From Planobispora rosea (GTDB lineage Bacteria; Actinomycetota; Actinomycetes; Streptosporangiales; Streptosporangiaceae): a stretch of 64,000 nt of DNA. Location: assembly GCF_014648175.1 (NCBI RefSeq), contig NZ_BMQP01000001.1:1-64000 (forward strand), in the 5' to 3' direction. The notes under the pieces were generated by a model. That model had not been told where the DNA came from. It did no database searches and worked only from the letters and a program-made list of their open reading frames with translations. Position 1 is the stretch's first letter. Each line of letters begins with the position of its first letter. The translations under genes were made by a program, and so were the position numbers. Positions 8,670-17,344 of this stretch are shown piece after piece.

Positions 8670-9716
8670 CTAGGAGTTCTGGGCGGTGGCGTAGAGGTCC
8701 TTGGCGATGTCGCCGAAGTAGGGGCCGTACATCGTGCGCTGGTCGTTGCTGTACTTGAAGCTGCTCACCGAGGTGACGGTGCCGCGGCCGGTGGAGGGGT
8801 CGAAGCCGGTGAACCAGGGGCCGCCGCTGGAGCCGGCGGTCATGCCGCAGGGCAGGCCCTGGTTGCGGGTCTGGTCGTGGGGGTCCTGGCGGACCGGGCC
8901 GGCGCAGTAGATCAGGTGCTCGCCGTTGTACGGAGGGTCGACGGGGAAGCCGAAGCCGTAGGTGTGGCGGCCCCGGGCCGAGCCGAAGGCGATCTCCTGG
9001 AAGCCGACGGCGTCCGCCAGGTGCGCGCCGTTGCGCTGGTTGAGGGCGACCATGCCGATGTCGTGGCTGTCGTCCGCGCTGCGTGACCACGGGCCCGCGA
9101 CGAACATGCGGCGGGCGGTGAACTGCCCGTACGGCTGGCGGCCCTGGTCGTAGCCGGGAACGAAGGTCCAGTTGTCCGCCCAGGCCCCGGTGCCGTCCTT
9201 GACGCAGTGCCCGGCGGTGACCACGAGGTCCCGGTTGGCGCTCCTGACCGAACTCGCCGAGCACACGAAGTCGACCCCGCTCAGGGTGAGGAACACCCGG
9301 CCGGTGGTCCTGCTCACCAGGCCGCCCGTGGTCCAGCGGGATCCGCTGGTGGACGTGCCGGGCCCGGCGGCCGCCGGGCGGCGCGCCGGGGCGCCCGGGG
9401 CGCGGGATCCGGTCGGGGCGTTCGGCTTCCGGAGCACCTTCGTCACCGTTCCGAACAGGTTGATCGGGAGAGCTCGGGCCATCCGGGCGGGGGTCCAGTA
9501 GTCGAGCACGCGGCGTTGCTCAGCCGCGCTGCGGGCGGCCGCGTGCTCGACGACGGCGGTCCCGCCGGACCCCGGCGCGGACGCGAGGGGCTGGACCGCC
9601 CGGACGGCGGTGGCGGCCCGGCCCGGATGCTCCGTGGCCGCCGTGCCGGTCGGGGAGACACTCATCAGCCCGGTGGCGAGTGAGGCGGCCGCAAGCAGGA
9701 CGAGGCTCGAAGTCAT
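8670..9716 (-). CDS. Secreted trypsin-like serine protease, V8/glutamyl-endopeptidase type
   Basis: About 348 aa with an N-terminal hydrophobic signal peptide (SSLVLLAAASLATGLMSV). The catalytic triad is visible as His in VTAGHCV, Asp in HDIGMVAL and Ser in GSSGGPW, giving the chymotrypsin fold of S1-type bacterial enzymes. A pro-region with Pro/Ala/Arg-rich sequence precedes the catalytic domain. ATG at 9716 is used because it places the signal peptide at the N-terminus; the Shine-Dalgarno is weak. It is a clear paralogue of the next upstream gene, likely from tandem duplication. Cleavage specificity cannot be read from the sequence. Confidence 0.88.
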   Translation of the reverse strand: MTSSLVLLAAASLATGLMSVSPTGTAATEHPGRAATAVRAVQPLASAPGSGGTAVVEHAAARSAAEQRRVLDYWTPARMARALPINLFGTVTKVLRKPNAPTGSRAPGAPARRPAAAGPGTSTSGSRWTTGGLVSRTTGRVFLTLSGVDFVCSASSVRSANRDLVVTAGHCVKDGTGAWADNWTFVPGYDQGRQPYGQFTARRMFVAGPWSRSADDSHDIGMVALNQRNGAHLADAVGFQEIAFGSARGRHTYGFGFPVDPPYNGEHLIYCAGPVRQDPHDQTRNQGLPCGMTAGSSGGPWFTGFDPSTGRGTVTSVSSFKYSNDQRTMYGPYFGDIAKDLYATAQNS

Positions 9717-9769
9717 AGGAGCCGAGTGTGCACTACCAGATGTGTTCTTGCTGCTACTTTCGGTGAATT

Positions 9770-10810
9770 CTATGGCGTGTCGGTGCTCTGCGCCGCCTGG
9801 TACACGGCGCGGGCCTCGGGTCCGAAGTAGGGGCCGAACATCCAGTTGGGGGCGAAGTTGTACTTGAAGCTGTTCACCGAGTTCTGGGTGCCCAGCCCGG
9901 TGCTCTCGTCGAAGCTGAGGAACCAGGGGCCGCCGCTGGATCCGCCGGTCATGTTGCAGCTCAGGCCGAGGTCGCGGCTGAGCAGGAAGTCGTCGAAGGC
10001 CCGCCCGCTGCAGTAGATCAGCCTGGACCCGTCGTACGGACTGGCCGCCGGGTAGCCGAAGGCGTGCATCTGCTGGCGCCGGGCCTGGTTGAAGGCGACG
10101 CCCTGGCCGCCGACCACGTCGGTCAGCCGCTGGCCGTTCAGCGGGGCCACCACGGCGGCGGCCACGTCGTAGTTGATGTCCTCGGAGTTGTTCCACTGGG
10201 GGGTCGTGTAGAGAGTGGTGGCCACCCAGGTGCCGTGGGGCCGGTTGCCGTTGTCGTAGCCGGGCACGAAGACCCAGTTTCCGTGGAAGGCGCCGCCCAT
10301 CTTCACGCAGTGTCCGGCGGTGATCACGGTGCTCTTGTTCTCGCTGGTCACCGCGTTGGCGGAGCAGGAGGCGTTTCTCCCCTGGTAGGTGAAGAACACC
10401 CGGCCTGCGGTCTTGGTGATCGCTCCGCCGCGGGTCCAGGGGGAGCCGGAGGAGGCGCGGGCCGCGGCGTCGGCGCGCAGGGGGGCGGCGGTGTCGCCGT
10501 CCGGGGTGGTCGGGGGGATCGAGACGGGCTGGGCCTTGCTCTGGGCGGCGAGCGTCTCGGCGGTGAGGCGGATGCCCTCCTTCTTCGGGGCGAGGCTGTC
10601 GAGCGGCTGGGCGGCCTCCATTTTGGCCTCGGTCCAGTAGCGCTGGACGAGGCGCTGCTCTTTTACGGTGTCGGCGGCCTCCTTCTCGGCGGGCTGCGGA
10701 GTGGCGGGCGCCAGGGTGGCGCCGGTGGCGCCGTGCGCGGCCGCCGCGGGCAGCAGGGCGCTTCCCGCGGCGAGGGTGAGAACGGGGACCAGGCGTGCCT
10801 TGCGGCGCAT
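9770..10810 (-). CDS. Secreted trypsin-like serine protease, paralogue of the adjacent gene
   Basis: 346 aa. The signal peptide is MRRKARLVPVLTLAAGSALL with an alanine-rich cleavage region. The triad is His in ITAGHCV, Asp in NYDVAAAV and Ser in GSSGGPW. Shared segments with the neighbour include the tryptophan-rich activation region, NWVFVPGYD and a YFGPEA/YFGDIA C-terminus. GGGAGG lies a few nt before the ATG at 10810. The 53-bp gap suggests possible cotranscription, with this gene first. Both should act outside the cell. Confidence 0.9.
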   Translation of the reverse strand: MRRKARLVPVLTLAAGSALLPAAAAHGATGATLAPATPQPAEKEAADTVKEQRLVQRYWTEAKMEAAQPLDSLAPKKEGIRLTAETLAAQSKAQPVSIPPTTPDGDTAAPLRADAAARASSGSPWTRGGAITKTAGRVFFTYQGRNASCSANAVTSENKSTVITAGHCVKMGGAFHGNWVFVPGYDNGNRPHGTWVATTLYTTPQWNNSEDINYDVAAAVVAPLNGQRLTDVVGGQGVAFNQARRQQMHAFGYPAASPYDGSRLIYCSGRAFDDFLLSRDLGLSCNMTGGSSGGPWFLSFDESTGLGTQNSVNSFKYNFAPNWMFGPYFGPEARAVYQAAQSTDTP

Positions 10811-10882
10811 GTATACCTCCCGAGACCTGATGCTGACTCGGGAAGCTAGTGCGCCGGATATCCGTATTTCTCAAGATTTGCA

Positions 10883-10896
10883 GCTATTGATATAGC
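10883..10896. promoter_or_regulatory. Small palindrome in the protease/dxr divergent promoter
   Basis: GCTAT-TGAT-ATAGC has perfect 5-bp arms and lies in an AT-rich 180-bp region between divergent protease and dxr genes. Possible operator; nothing in the sequence identifies its regulator. Confidence 0.3.
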
Positions 10897-10994
10897 GGGA
10901 TTTGGACGTAAATAACATTTTTTATCGCCTGTTTCGTAAGTAACGGATTCCCATGCCGGTTCGACATGCCCACGGCGCCCGGGAGAATGGGACG

Positions 10995-12179
10995 GTGCAG
11001 CCAGACATCACTCGCTCCGTCGTCCTGCTCGGCTCGACCGGCTCCATCGGCACCCAGTCCCTCGACGTCATCGCCCGCGGCTCCGGGGGCTTCCGGGTGG
11101 CGGCGCTGGCCGCCGGAGGCGGCCGGATCGACCTGCTGGCCCGGCAGGCGGCCGAGTTCCGGCCCGAGGCCGTGGCCGTGGCCGATCCGGCGGCCGTGCC
11201 GGAGCTCAAGGAGGCCCTGGCCGCGCGCGGTGTGACGGCGAAGGTCCTCGCGGGCCCCGAGGGGGTCGCCGAGGCGGCGGCCTGGCCGTGCGACATCGTG
11301 CTCAACGGCGTCACCGGCGCCCTCGGGCTGACCTCGACGCTGGCCGCGCTGGAGGCGGGGCGCACGCTCGCCCTCGCCAACAAGGAGTCCCTGATCGTCG
11401 GCGGGCCGCTGGTCAAGCGCCTGGCCAGGCCGGGCCGGCTGATCCCGGTGGACTCCGAGCACTCCGCGCTCGCCCAGTGCCTGTGGGCCGCCGGACCGGC
11501 CGGCCCGGACGCGTCGGCCGTACGGAAACTGGTCGTCACGGCCAGCGGCGGCCCGTTCCGCGGCCGCTCCCGCGCGGAGCTGGAGGACGTGACGCCCGAG
11601 CAGGCCCTGGCTCATCCGACCTGGTCGATGGGCCCGGTCATCACGGTGAATTCCGCCACACTCGTCAACAAGGGGCTGGAGGTCATCGAGGCCCACCTGC
11701 TCTTCGACATCGGCTTCGACCGGATCGACGTCGTGGTCCACCCGCAGTCGATCATCCACTCGATGGTCGAGTTCACCGACGGCTCGACCATCGCTCAGGC
11801 CAGCCCGCCCGACATGCGGCTGCCGATCGCGCTCGCCCTCGGCTGGCCGGACCGGATCCCCGGCGCCGCCGCCGCCGTCGACTGGACCAGGGCCCACACC
11901 TGGACGTTCGAGCCGCTCGACGACGAGGCGTTCCCCTCCGTCGCGCTCGCCCGCCACGTCGGCTCCGCGGGGGGTACGGCCCCGGCCGTCTACAACGCCG
12001 CCAACGAGGTGTGCGTGGACGCGTTCCTGGCCGGGCGCTTGCCGTTCCTCGGCATCGTGGACACCGTGGCCGCGGTCGTCGCCGAGCACGACGTCACCGA
12101 GGCGGGCTCGGTGGAGGAGGTCCTGGCGGCCGACGAGTGGGCGCGGATACGGGCACGTGAGCTCACCGCGAGTACCTAG
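10995..12179 (+). CDS. dxr: 1-deoxy-D-xylulose 5-phosphate reductoisomerase
   Basis: Converts DXP to 2-C-methyl-D-erythritol 4-phosphate with NADPH, the committed step of the non-mevalonate isoprenoid pathway. The 394-aa protein has the NADPH-binding [13 protein letters not shown] near the N-terminus, NKESLIVGG, the metal-site VDSEHSAL, and a C-terminal Dxr domain with [16 protein letters not shown] at 10995 is chosen because GGAG lies about 9 nt upstream; the frame is open to 10953. It is followed 36 bp later by ispG of the same pathway. Confidence 0.95.
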   Translation: MQPDITRSVVLLGSTGSIGTQSLDVIARGSGGFRVAALAAGGGRIDLLARQAAEFRPEAVAVADPAAVPELKEALAARGVTAKVLAGPEGVAEAAAWPCDIVLNGVTGALGLTSTLAALEAGRTLALANKESLIVGGPLVKRLARPGRLIPVDSEHSALAQCLWAAGPAGPDASAVRKLVVTASGGPFRGRSRAELEDVTPEQALAHPTWSMGPVITVNSATLVNKGLEVIEAHLLFDIGFDRIDVVVHPQSIIHSMVEFTDGSTIAQASPPDMRLPIALALGWPDRIPGAAAAVDWTRAHTWTFEPLDDEAFPSVALARHVGSAGGTAPAVYNAANEVCVDAFLAGRLPFLGIVDTVAAVVAEHDVTEAGSVEEVLAADEWARIRARELTAST

Positions 12180-12215
12180 ACTGGAACGCGTCGTCGACTC
12201 TTCAAAGGGCTGAAA

Positions 12216-13382
12216 ATGACTTCTGTTGCTCTCGGTATCCCCTCGGTCAGGACCAAGCCGATCGCCGAGCGACGCCGTTCCCGCCAGATCATGGTCGGCT
12301 CCGTCCCGGTGGGCGGCGACGCGCCGGTCTCGGTGCAGTCCATGACCACCACGGTCACCGCCGACATCAACGCCACGCTCCAGCAGATCGCCGCGCTGAC
12401 CGCGTCGGGCTGCCAGATCGTCCGGGTGGCGGTGCCGTCCCAGGACGACGCCGAGGCGCTGCCGATCATCGCGAAGAAGTCGCAGATCCCGGTGATCGCC
12501 GACATCCACTTCCAGCCGAAGTACGTCTTCGCCGCGATCGAGGCGGGCTGCGCGGCGGTCCGGGTCAACCCGGGCAACATCAAGAAGTTCGACGACAAGG
12601 TCGGTGAGATCGCCAAGGCCGCCGCCGACCACGGGGTGCCGATCCGCATCGGTGTCAACGCCGGCTCGCTCGACCCGCGCCTGCTGCAGAAGTACGGCAA
12701 GGCCACCCCCGAGGCGCTGGTGGAGTCCGCGCTGTGGGAGTGCTCGCTGTTCGAGGAGCACGGCTTCCGGGACATCAAGATCTCGGTCAAGCACAACGAC
12801 CCGGTCGTGATGATCCAGGCGTACCGGCTGCTCGCGCAGAAGTGCGACTACCCGCTGCACCTGGGCGTCACCGAGGCCGGCCCGGCCTTCCAGGGCACCA
12901 TCAAGTCCGCCGTGGCCTTCGGCGCGCTGCTGGCCGAGGGCATCGGTGACACCATCCGCGTCTCGTTGTCGGCCCCGCCGGTGGAGGAGATCAAGGTCGG
13001 CATCGGCATCCTGGAGTCGCTGGGCCTGCGCGAGCGCGGCCTGGAGATCGTCTCCTGCCCGTCGTGCGGCCGGGCGCAGGTGGACGTCTACACCCTGGCC
13101 GAGCAGGTGCAGGCCGGGCTGGAGGGACTGAAGGTCCCGCTGCGGGTGGCGGTCATGGGCTGCGTGGTCAACGGTCCGGGCGAGGCCCGCGAGGCCGACC
13201 TCGGCGTCGCCTCCGGCAACGGCAAGGGCCAGATCTTCGTCAAGGGCGAGGTCATCAAGACCGTGCCCGAGTCGCAGATCGTGGAGACCCTGATCGAGGA
13301 GGCCATGCGCCTGGCCGAGGAGATGGGCGTCGAGATCGACCTGGACGACGACGCCCCGGGCCCCGAGGTCGTCGTCGGCTGA
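12216..13382 (+). CDS. ispG: 4-hydroxy-3-methylbut-2-enyl diphosphate synthase
   Basis: 388 aa. This cytosolic [4Fe-4S] enzyme makes HMBPP from MEcPP, the penultimate step of the non-mevalonate pathway. The TIM-barrel N-terminus carries SVQSMTTT and the VRVNPGN motif; the Fe-S ligands are visible as SCPSCGR and [10 protein letters not shown]. Length is typical of actinobacterial IspG. It is directly downstream of dxr; the site-2 protease gene often found between them in actinobacteria is absent. Confidence 0.96.
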   Translation: MTSVALGIPSVRTKPIAERRRSRQIMVGSVPVGGDAPVSVQSMTTTVTADINATLQQIAALTASGCQIVRVAVPSQDDAEALPIIAKKSQIPVIADIHFQPKYVFAAIEAGCAAVRVNPGNIKKFDDKVGEIAKAAADHGVPIRIGVNAGSLDPRLLQKYGKATPEALVESALWECSLFEEHGFRDIKISVKHNDPVVMIQAYRLLAQKCDYPLHLGVTEAGPAFQGTIKSAVAFGALLAEGIGDTIRVSLSAPPVEEIKVGIGILESLGLRERGLEIVSCPSCGRAQVDVYTLAEQVQAGLEGLKVPLRVAVMGCVVNGPGEAREADLGVASGNGKGQIFVKGEVIKTVPESQIVETLIEEAMRLAEEMGVEIDLDDDAPGPEVVVG

Positions 13383-13470
13383 GCCCCCGCCCGCGGGCGT
13401 GCCGGCGGGCGGCGGGCGGCCCTGTCGTTACATTCAGCAATCAGTTGACTACACATTGGTAAGTGTCCGG

Positions 13471-13500
13471 CCGGGCGGCCGTGGTCGCGAGGCCGCCCGG
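13471..13500. other. Perfect 10-bp stem-loop in the leader of the TAP-type hydrolase
   Basis: CCGGGCGGCC at 13471-13480 pairs with GGCCGCCCGG at 13491-13500 across a 10-nt loop. No T-run follows. It could terminate ispG transcription or form part of the leader of the next gene. Confidence 0.55.
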
Positions 13501-13538
13501 GGGACCATCTCCTCTGCCGGATGAGGAGAGGAAGTCCC
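13501..13538 (+). promoter_or_regulatory. Hairpin that could sequester the ribosome-binding site
   Basis: GGGAC at 13501-13505 pairs with GTCCC at 13534-13538, and TCTCCTC at 13508-13514 with GAGGAGA at 13523-13529. The latter strand holds the purine-rich Shine-Dalgarno region of the GTG at 13540. The fold would mask translation initiation unless opened. Confidence 0.55.
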
Positions 13539-13539
13539 A

Positions 13540-15141
13540 GTGAAGAGGGTCATCGGGGTTGCCGTGGGCGCCGTGCTGCTCGCCGTCACCGCCGGAACGC
13601 CGCCGCAGGCGGCTGCCCGGACCCACCGTGACGGTCTGGTGTGGGGATCGTGCCAGACGGGAGACGGCAGGGCCGGTGACACCACGCTCGTGCCCTCGGA
13701 CCGGGTGGTGGAGTGCGCCACGCTCCGGGTCCCGCTCGACTACCGCGAGCCGTACCAGACCATCTCCATCGCGCTGAACCGGATCAGAGGGACGGCCTCC
13801 CGCGACCGTGACCACCTGGGCGCGCTGCTGGTCAACCCCGGGGGGCCGGGCGCCTCCGGACTGGTCATGGCCCAGTACGTCGCGGCGAAGCTCCCCGCCG
13901 GGCTGGCCGACCGCTTCGACGTGATCGGCTTCGACCCGCGCGGGGTGGGCCGCAGCGACCCGGCGCTGCGCTGCATGGACCCGCAGAAGCACTACGCGGC
14001 CCCGCGTCCCGACAACGTGCCGAGGAACACCCGGGAGGAGACCGTCCTGCTCGGCCGGGCCCGCCAGTACGCCGACGCGTGCGCGATGCGGTGGAGCTGG
14101 CTGCTGCCCCACCTGACCACCGAGAACTCCGCCCGGGACATGGACCGGATCCGGCAGGCCCTGGGCGAGGAGAAGATCAGCTACCTGGGCTACTCCTACG
14201 GCACCTACCTCGGCGCCGTCTACGCGACGCTCTTCCCGGGCCGGGTCAGGCGGCTCGTCCTGGACAGCGTGGTCGACCCCCGCCGCGTCTGGTACGAGTC
14301 CAACCTCCGCCAGAACACCGCCTTCGACCGGCGGCACAACGACTTCCTGCGGTGGGCGGCCCGGCACAACGACGTCTACCGGCTGGGCCGGACCGGCCGG
14401 GAGGTCTCCTTCGCGTGGTACTCCACCCGGGAGCGCCTGCGCACCCGCCCGGCCGGGGGCGTGGTCGGCCCCAGCGAGTTCGACGACGTCTACACCGTCG
14501 GCGGATATTCCGACCTGGTCTGGCCGCAGCTGGCCCACGCGCTCTCGGCGTACGTGCGCAGAGGCGACGCGGCGCCCCTGCAGGCCGTCTACCGCCGCTA
14601 CGCCGCGGGCGACGCCGAGGACGAGAACGGCTACGCCGTCTACCTCGCGGTGCAGTGCGGTGACGCCCCCTGGCCGCGCGACTGGAGGAAGTGGCGGGCG
14701 GACACGACCGCGATCCACGCCCACAGCCCGTTCATGGCCTGGTCGAACACCTGGTTCAACGCGCCGTGCGGCTTCTGGTCCGGCAGGAGCGGCACCCCGG
14801 TGCGCATCCTGAACGACCGCAGGCTCCCGCCCGCCCTGATCATCCAGTCCCGGCGGGACGCCGCCACCCCCTACCCGGGGGCGCTGGAGCTGCGCCGGAT
14901 CTTCACCCGGTCCCGGCTGGTGACCGAGCCCGGCGGCAACCACGGTGTCGCCCTCGCCGGGAACGCGTGCGTGGACCGGCACCTGGCCGCCTATCTCCGG
15001 GATGGCGTCCTGCCCGGCCCGGCCCGCCGCGCCCAGCAGGGGCCCGACGCGCGCTGCGCCACGACGCCCGCGCCCCAGCCCGCCGAGCCCGTACGGCAGG
15101 CCGCGCGGGTGCCGTACGGGCTCGGCGGGTGGAGCAGGTGA
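13540..15141 (+). CDS. Secreted alpha/beta hydrolase, tripeptidyl-aminopeptidase (TAP) type
   Basis: 533 aa with an N-terminal signal peptide (MKRVIGVAVGAVLLAVTAG). The alpha/beta-hydrolase core has an oxyanion-type NPGGPGASG, the nucleophile elbow GYSYGTYLG, Asp in SRRDAATP and His in GGNHGV, followed by the TAP C-terminal region. Related Streptomyces enzymes remove tripeptides from protein N-termini outside the cell. The GTG start at 13540 follows a purine-rich site buried in a predicted hairpin. The C-terminal tail ends in Pro/Ala/Arg-rich sequence. Exact peptide or ester substrate is unknown. Confidence 0.87.
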   Translation: MKRVIGVAVGAVLLAVTAGTPPQAAARTHRDGLVWGSCQTGDGRAGDTTLVPSDRVVECATLRVPLDYREPYQTISIALNRIRGTASRDRDHLGALLVNPGGPGASGLVMAQYVAAKLPAGLADRFDVIGFDPRGVGRSDPALRCMDPQKHYAAPRPDNVPRNTREETVLLGRARQYADACAMRWSWLLPHLTTENSARDMDRIRQALGEEKISYLGYSYGTYLGAVYATLFPGRVRRLVLDSVVDPRRVWYESNLRQNTAFDRRHNDFLRWAARHNDVYRLGRTGREVSFAWYSTRERLRTRPAGGVVGPSEFDDVYTVGGYSDLVWPQLAHALSAYVRRGDAAPLQAVYRRYAAGDAEDENGYAVYLAVQCGDAPWPRDWRKWRADTTAIHAHSPFMAWSNTWFNAPCGFWSGRSGTPVRILNDRRLPPALIIQSRRDAATPYPGALELRRIFTRSRLVTEPGGNHGVALAGNACVDRHLAAYLRDGVLPGPARRAQQGPDARCATTPAPQPAEPVRQAARVPYGLGGWSR

Positions 15142-15244
15142 CGATCGCTTCGCACCGATCACCACACGGTGCCCCGTGTGACTCCGTGTGTCGGTCTCTG
15201 CGCCGGTTCCTGCCAAAATCGAGGAGGTCGCGTAGGCTGGGCCC

Positions 15245-16090
15245 GTGATGCTGCGCACAACGGCGTCGCGCGTGCTCGACGACAACGACCGTGACGAGGT
15301 CCTGGCGCTTCTCGACGCCGATCCCGTCGTCAATGTCTTCGTCGCCTCCAGGGTCCGGTCCGTCGGGCTCAATCCGGCTCGGCTCGGCGGCCAGATGTGG
15401 GGATTCGGGGCACGCGGGGCCCTGACGTCTCTCTGTTACTCCGGGGCCAACCTGGTCCCGGTGAACGCCGGTCCCGAGGCGGTGCACGCCTTCGCCGACC
15501 GCGCCCGTCGGCAGGGCCGCCGCTGCTCCTCGATCGTCGGTCCCGCCGACGCGGTCGAACTGCTCTGGGAGCGGCTGGAGCCGCACTGGGGGCCGGCCCG
15601 CGCCATCCGCTGGGCCCAGCCCGTCATGGCCACCTCGACGCCCTCCCCGGTCCCCTGTGACCCGCTGGTGCGGCGGGTGCGGATGGAGGACTTCGAGACC
15701 GTGCTCCCGGCCTGCGTGGCGATGTTCACCGAGGAGGTGGGTGTCTCGCCGGAGGCGGGCGACGGCGGCGCGCTCTACAGGTCCCGGGTCGCCGAGCTGA
15801 TCAGGATCGGCCGCTCCTACGCCAGGATCGACGACGGCACCGTGGTCTTCAAGGCCGAGATCGGCGCGGTCACCCCGCTGGCCTGCCAGATCCAGGGTGT
15901 CTGGGTCCACCCGGACCTGCGCGGCCGGGGCCACGCGGTGGCCGGGATGGCCGCGGTGGTCAGGCAGGCGCTCGACTGCTTCGCGCCGGTGGTCTCGCTG
16001 TACGTCAACGACTACAACGCCCCGGCCAGGGCCGCCTACCGCAAGGCGGGTTTCAAGGAGATCGACACTTTCATGTCGGTGCTCTTCTGA
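15245..16090 (+). CDS. GNAT-family N-acetyltransferase with DUF4081 N-terminal domain
   Basis: 281 aa. An N-terminal DUF4081-like domain (about residues 1-130) precedes a GNAT domain with the acetyl-CoA loop in VWVHPDLRGRGHAVAGMAA and the C-terminal YNAPARAAYRKAGF segment. Actinobacteria, including mycobacteria, commonly carry this gene just downstream of dxr-ispG, and the position here fits once the inserted hydrolase is discounted. GTG at 15245 and ATG at 15248 are adjacent alternatives. Acceptor substrate unknown. Confidence 0.87.
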   Translation: MMLRTTASRVLDDNDRDEVLALLDADPVVNVFVASRVRSVGLNPARLGGQMWGFGARGALTSLCYSGANLVPVNAGPEAVHAFADRARRQGRRCSSIVGPADAVELLWERLEPHWGPARAIRWAQPVMATSTPSPVPCDPLVRRVRMEDFETVLPACVAMFTEEVGVSPEAGDGGALYRSRVAELIRIGRSYARIDDGTVVFKAEIGAVTPLACQIQGVWVHPDLRGRGHAVAGMAAVVRQALDCFAPVVSLYVNDYNAPARAAYRKAGFKEIDTFMSVLF

Positions 16091-16091
16091 C

Positions 16092-16142
16092 CCGGTCCCC
16101 GGCCTGACCTGCGGCCCGGCTCCCCGCGGACGCCGGGACCGG
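16092..16142. terminator. Probable bidirectional terminator stem-loop
   Basis: CCGGTCCCCGG at 16092-16102 pairs, with one bulge, to CCGGGACCGG at 16133-16142. It fills the 61-bp gap between the converging acetyltransferase and DUF3037 genes. Confidence 0.5.
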
Positions 16143-16151
16143 CCGGATGCC

Positions 16152-16529
16152 TCAGGAGGGCCGGACCAGCCGGTCCATCAGGTGCTCCAGCTCGGCCTCG
16201 GGGGCGTCGGTCAGTCCGGCGTGGACCGGGCCGGCCTGCACGATCGTGCTGCGCGGCGCGGTGAGCCAGCGGAACCGGCTGCCGAGCGACTCCCCGGCCA
16301 GCGGGCCCGTCTCGCCGTCGCAGGAGATCCGGTAGGCGTCGAGCGCGTGCCGTACCCCGTCGACGTCGGCGCGGGCGTCGAGCGCGCGCAGCCGCGCCTC
16401 GTCCAGCTCCACCCGCGCGCACAGGTAGTCGCGCGGCTGGCAGTAGAGCAGGATGCCCGCGTTGATCAGCTCGCCGCGCTCGACGCGGGGGACGACCCGG
16501 ATGACGGCGTACTCGTAGACGTCTCTCAA
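16152..16529 (-). CDS. DUF3037-family protein, partner of a HipA-like kinase
   Basis: 125 aa resembling DUF3037 proteins: the N-terminal YEYAVIRVVPRVERGELINAGILLYC is characteristic. The function of the family is not established. The TTG at 16529 overlaps the stop of the HipA-like gene as TTGA, with GGAAGGG upstream, which implies translational coupling. The pair is widespread in actinobacteria, suggesting the two products act together. Confidence 0.78.
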   Translation of the reverse strand: MRDVYEYAVIRVVPRVERGELINAGILLYCQPRDYLCARVELDEARLRALDARADVDGVRHALDAYRISCDGETGPLAGESLGSRFRWLTAPRSTIVQAGPVHAGLTDAPEAELEHLMDRLVRPS

Positions 16530-17335
16530 CGGATGCCCTTCCAGAACGCGCCGACCGAGCCGGACTTCTTCTCCTGGCGGGGAGCCGCGGAGGGCTCGGG
16601 CAACCAGGTCCGCGGCCCGTGCGCGCGGGCGAGCAGGTGCTCGGTGTAGGCCTGCCGTACGGCCTGCGCGTCGTCGAACCCCGGCTCGTCCGCCAGCCAC
16701 TCGTCCGGGACCTCGGCCACCACCGCGCCGAGGAGCTCGGCGGTGATCCGCTCGCTCAGCTCCGCGTCGGCCTCGGCCATCGCGGTGGCGAAGGGGGCCA
16801 GGACGTGGTCGCTCGCGTCGAAGCCGCGCTGCGGGTCGGCGGTGCGCCAGTTGTGGTGGAACCAGAGGGCGGCGCCGTGGTCGATCAGCCAGGGGTCGCC
16901 GTGCCAGAACAGCAGGTTGGGGTTGCGCCAGCTCCGGTCGACATTGTGGATCAGCGCGTCGAACCAGAGCAGCCGGGAGGCGAAGGCGGGATCCGGCGGC
17001 CAGGTGAGCGGCTCGAAACCGAGCGCGCCGGGCAGGAAGTCGACCGCGAGGTTCCGTCCGGCGCTGGCCTTGAGCAGGTCCTGGATCTCCTCGTCGGGCT
17101 CGCGGACGCCGAGCTGCGGATCGACGTCGATCACCTTCAGCTCCGGGGTGCGGAAACCGAGCCGCCGGGCCAGCTCGGCGCAGACGACCTCCGCGACGAG
17201 CACCCGGGGGCCCTGTCCGGCGCCCCGGAACTTCACGGCGTAGGTGCCGAGGTCGTCGGCCTCCATCACCCCGGGAAGCGACCCGCCCTCGCGCAGCGGC
17301 GTGACGTAGCGGGTCGCCGTGATCTCTTCCAGCAC
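16526..17335 (-). CDS. HipA-like kinase family protein
   Basis: 269 aa, shorter than E. coli HipA and matching the compact HipA-like kinase domain found with DUF3037. Kinase features are KFRGAGQGPRVLVAE (nucleotide-binding Lys region, near residues 35-50), HNVDRSWRNPN (catalytic Asp plus Asn, near 130-141) and LIDHGAAL (metal Asp, near 150). No HipB-like antitoxin with a helix-turn-helix is adjacent, so a toxin role should not be assumed. It overlaps the next gene by 4 bp. The target is unknown. Confidence 0.8.
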   Translation of the reverse strand: MLEEITATRYVTPLREGGSLPGVMEADDLGTYAVKFRGAGQGPRVLVAEVVCAELARRLGFRTPELKVIDVDPQLGVREPDEEIQDLLKASAGRNLAVDFLPGALGFEPLTWPPDPAFASRLLWFDALIHNVDRSWRNPNLLFWHGDPWLIDHGAALWFHHNWRTADPQRGFDASDHVLAPFATAMAEADAELSERITAELLGAVVAEVPDEWLADEPGFDDAQAVRQAYTEHLLARAHGPRTWLPEPSAAPRQEKKSGSVGAFWKGIR

Positions 17336-17344
17336 CGGGCCAGG

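Noticed and set aside
16526..17335. Classical hipBA toxin-antitoxin module
   Set aside because: No HipB-like helix-turn-helix gene is adjacent, and the kinase is the compact type paired with DUF3037.
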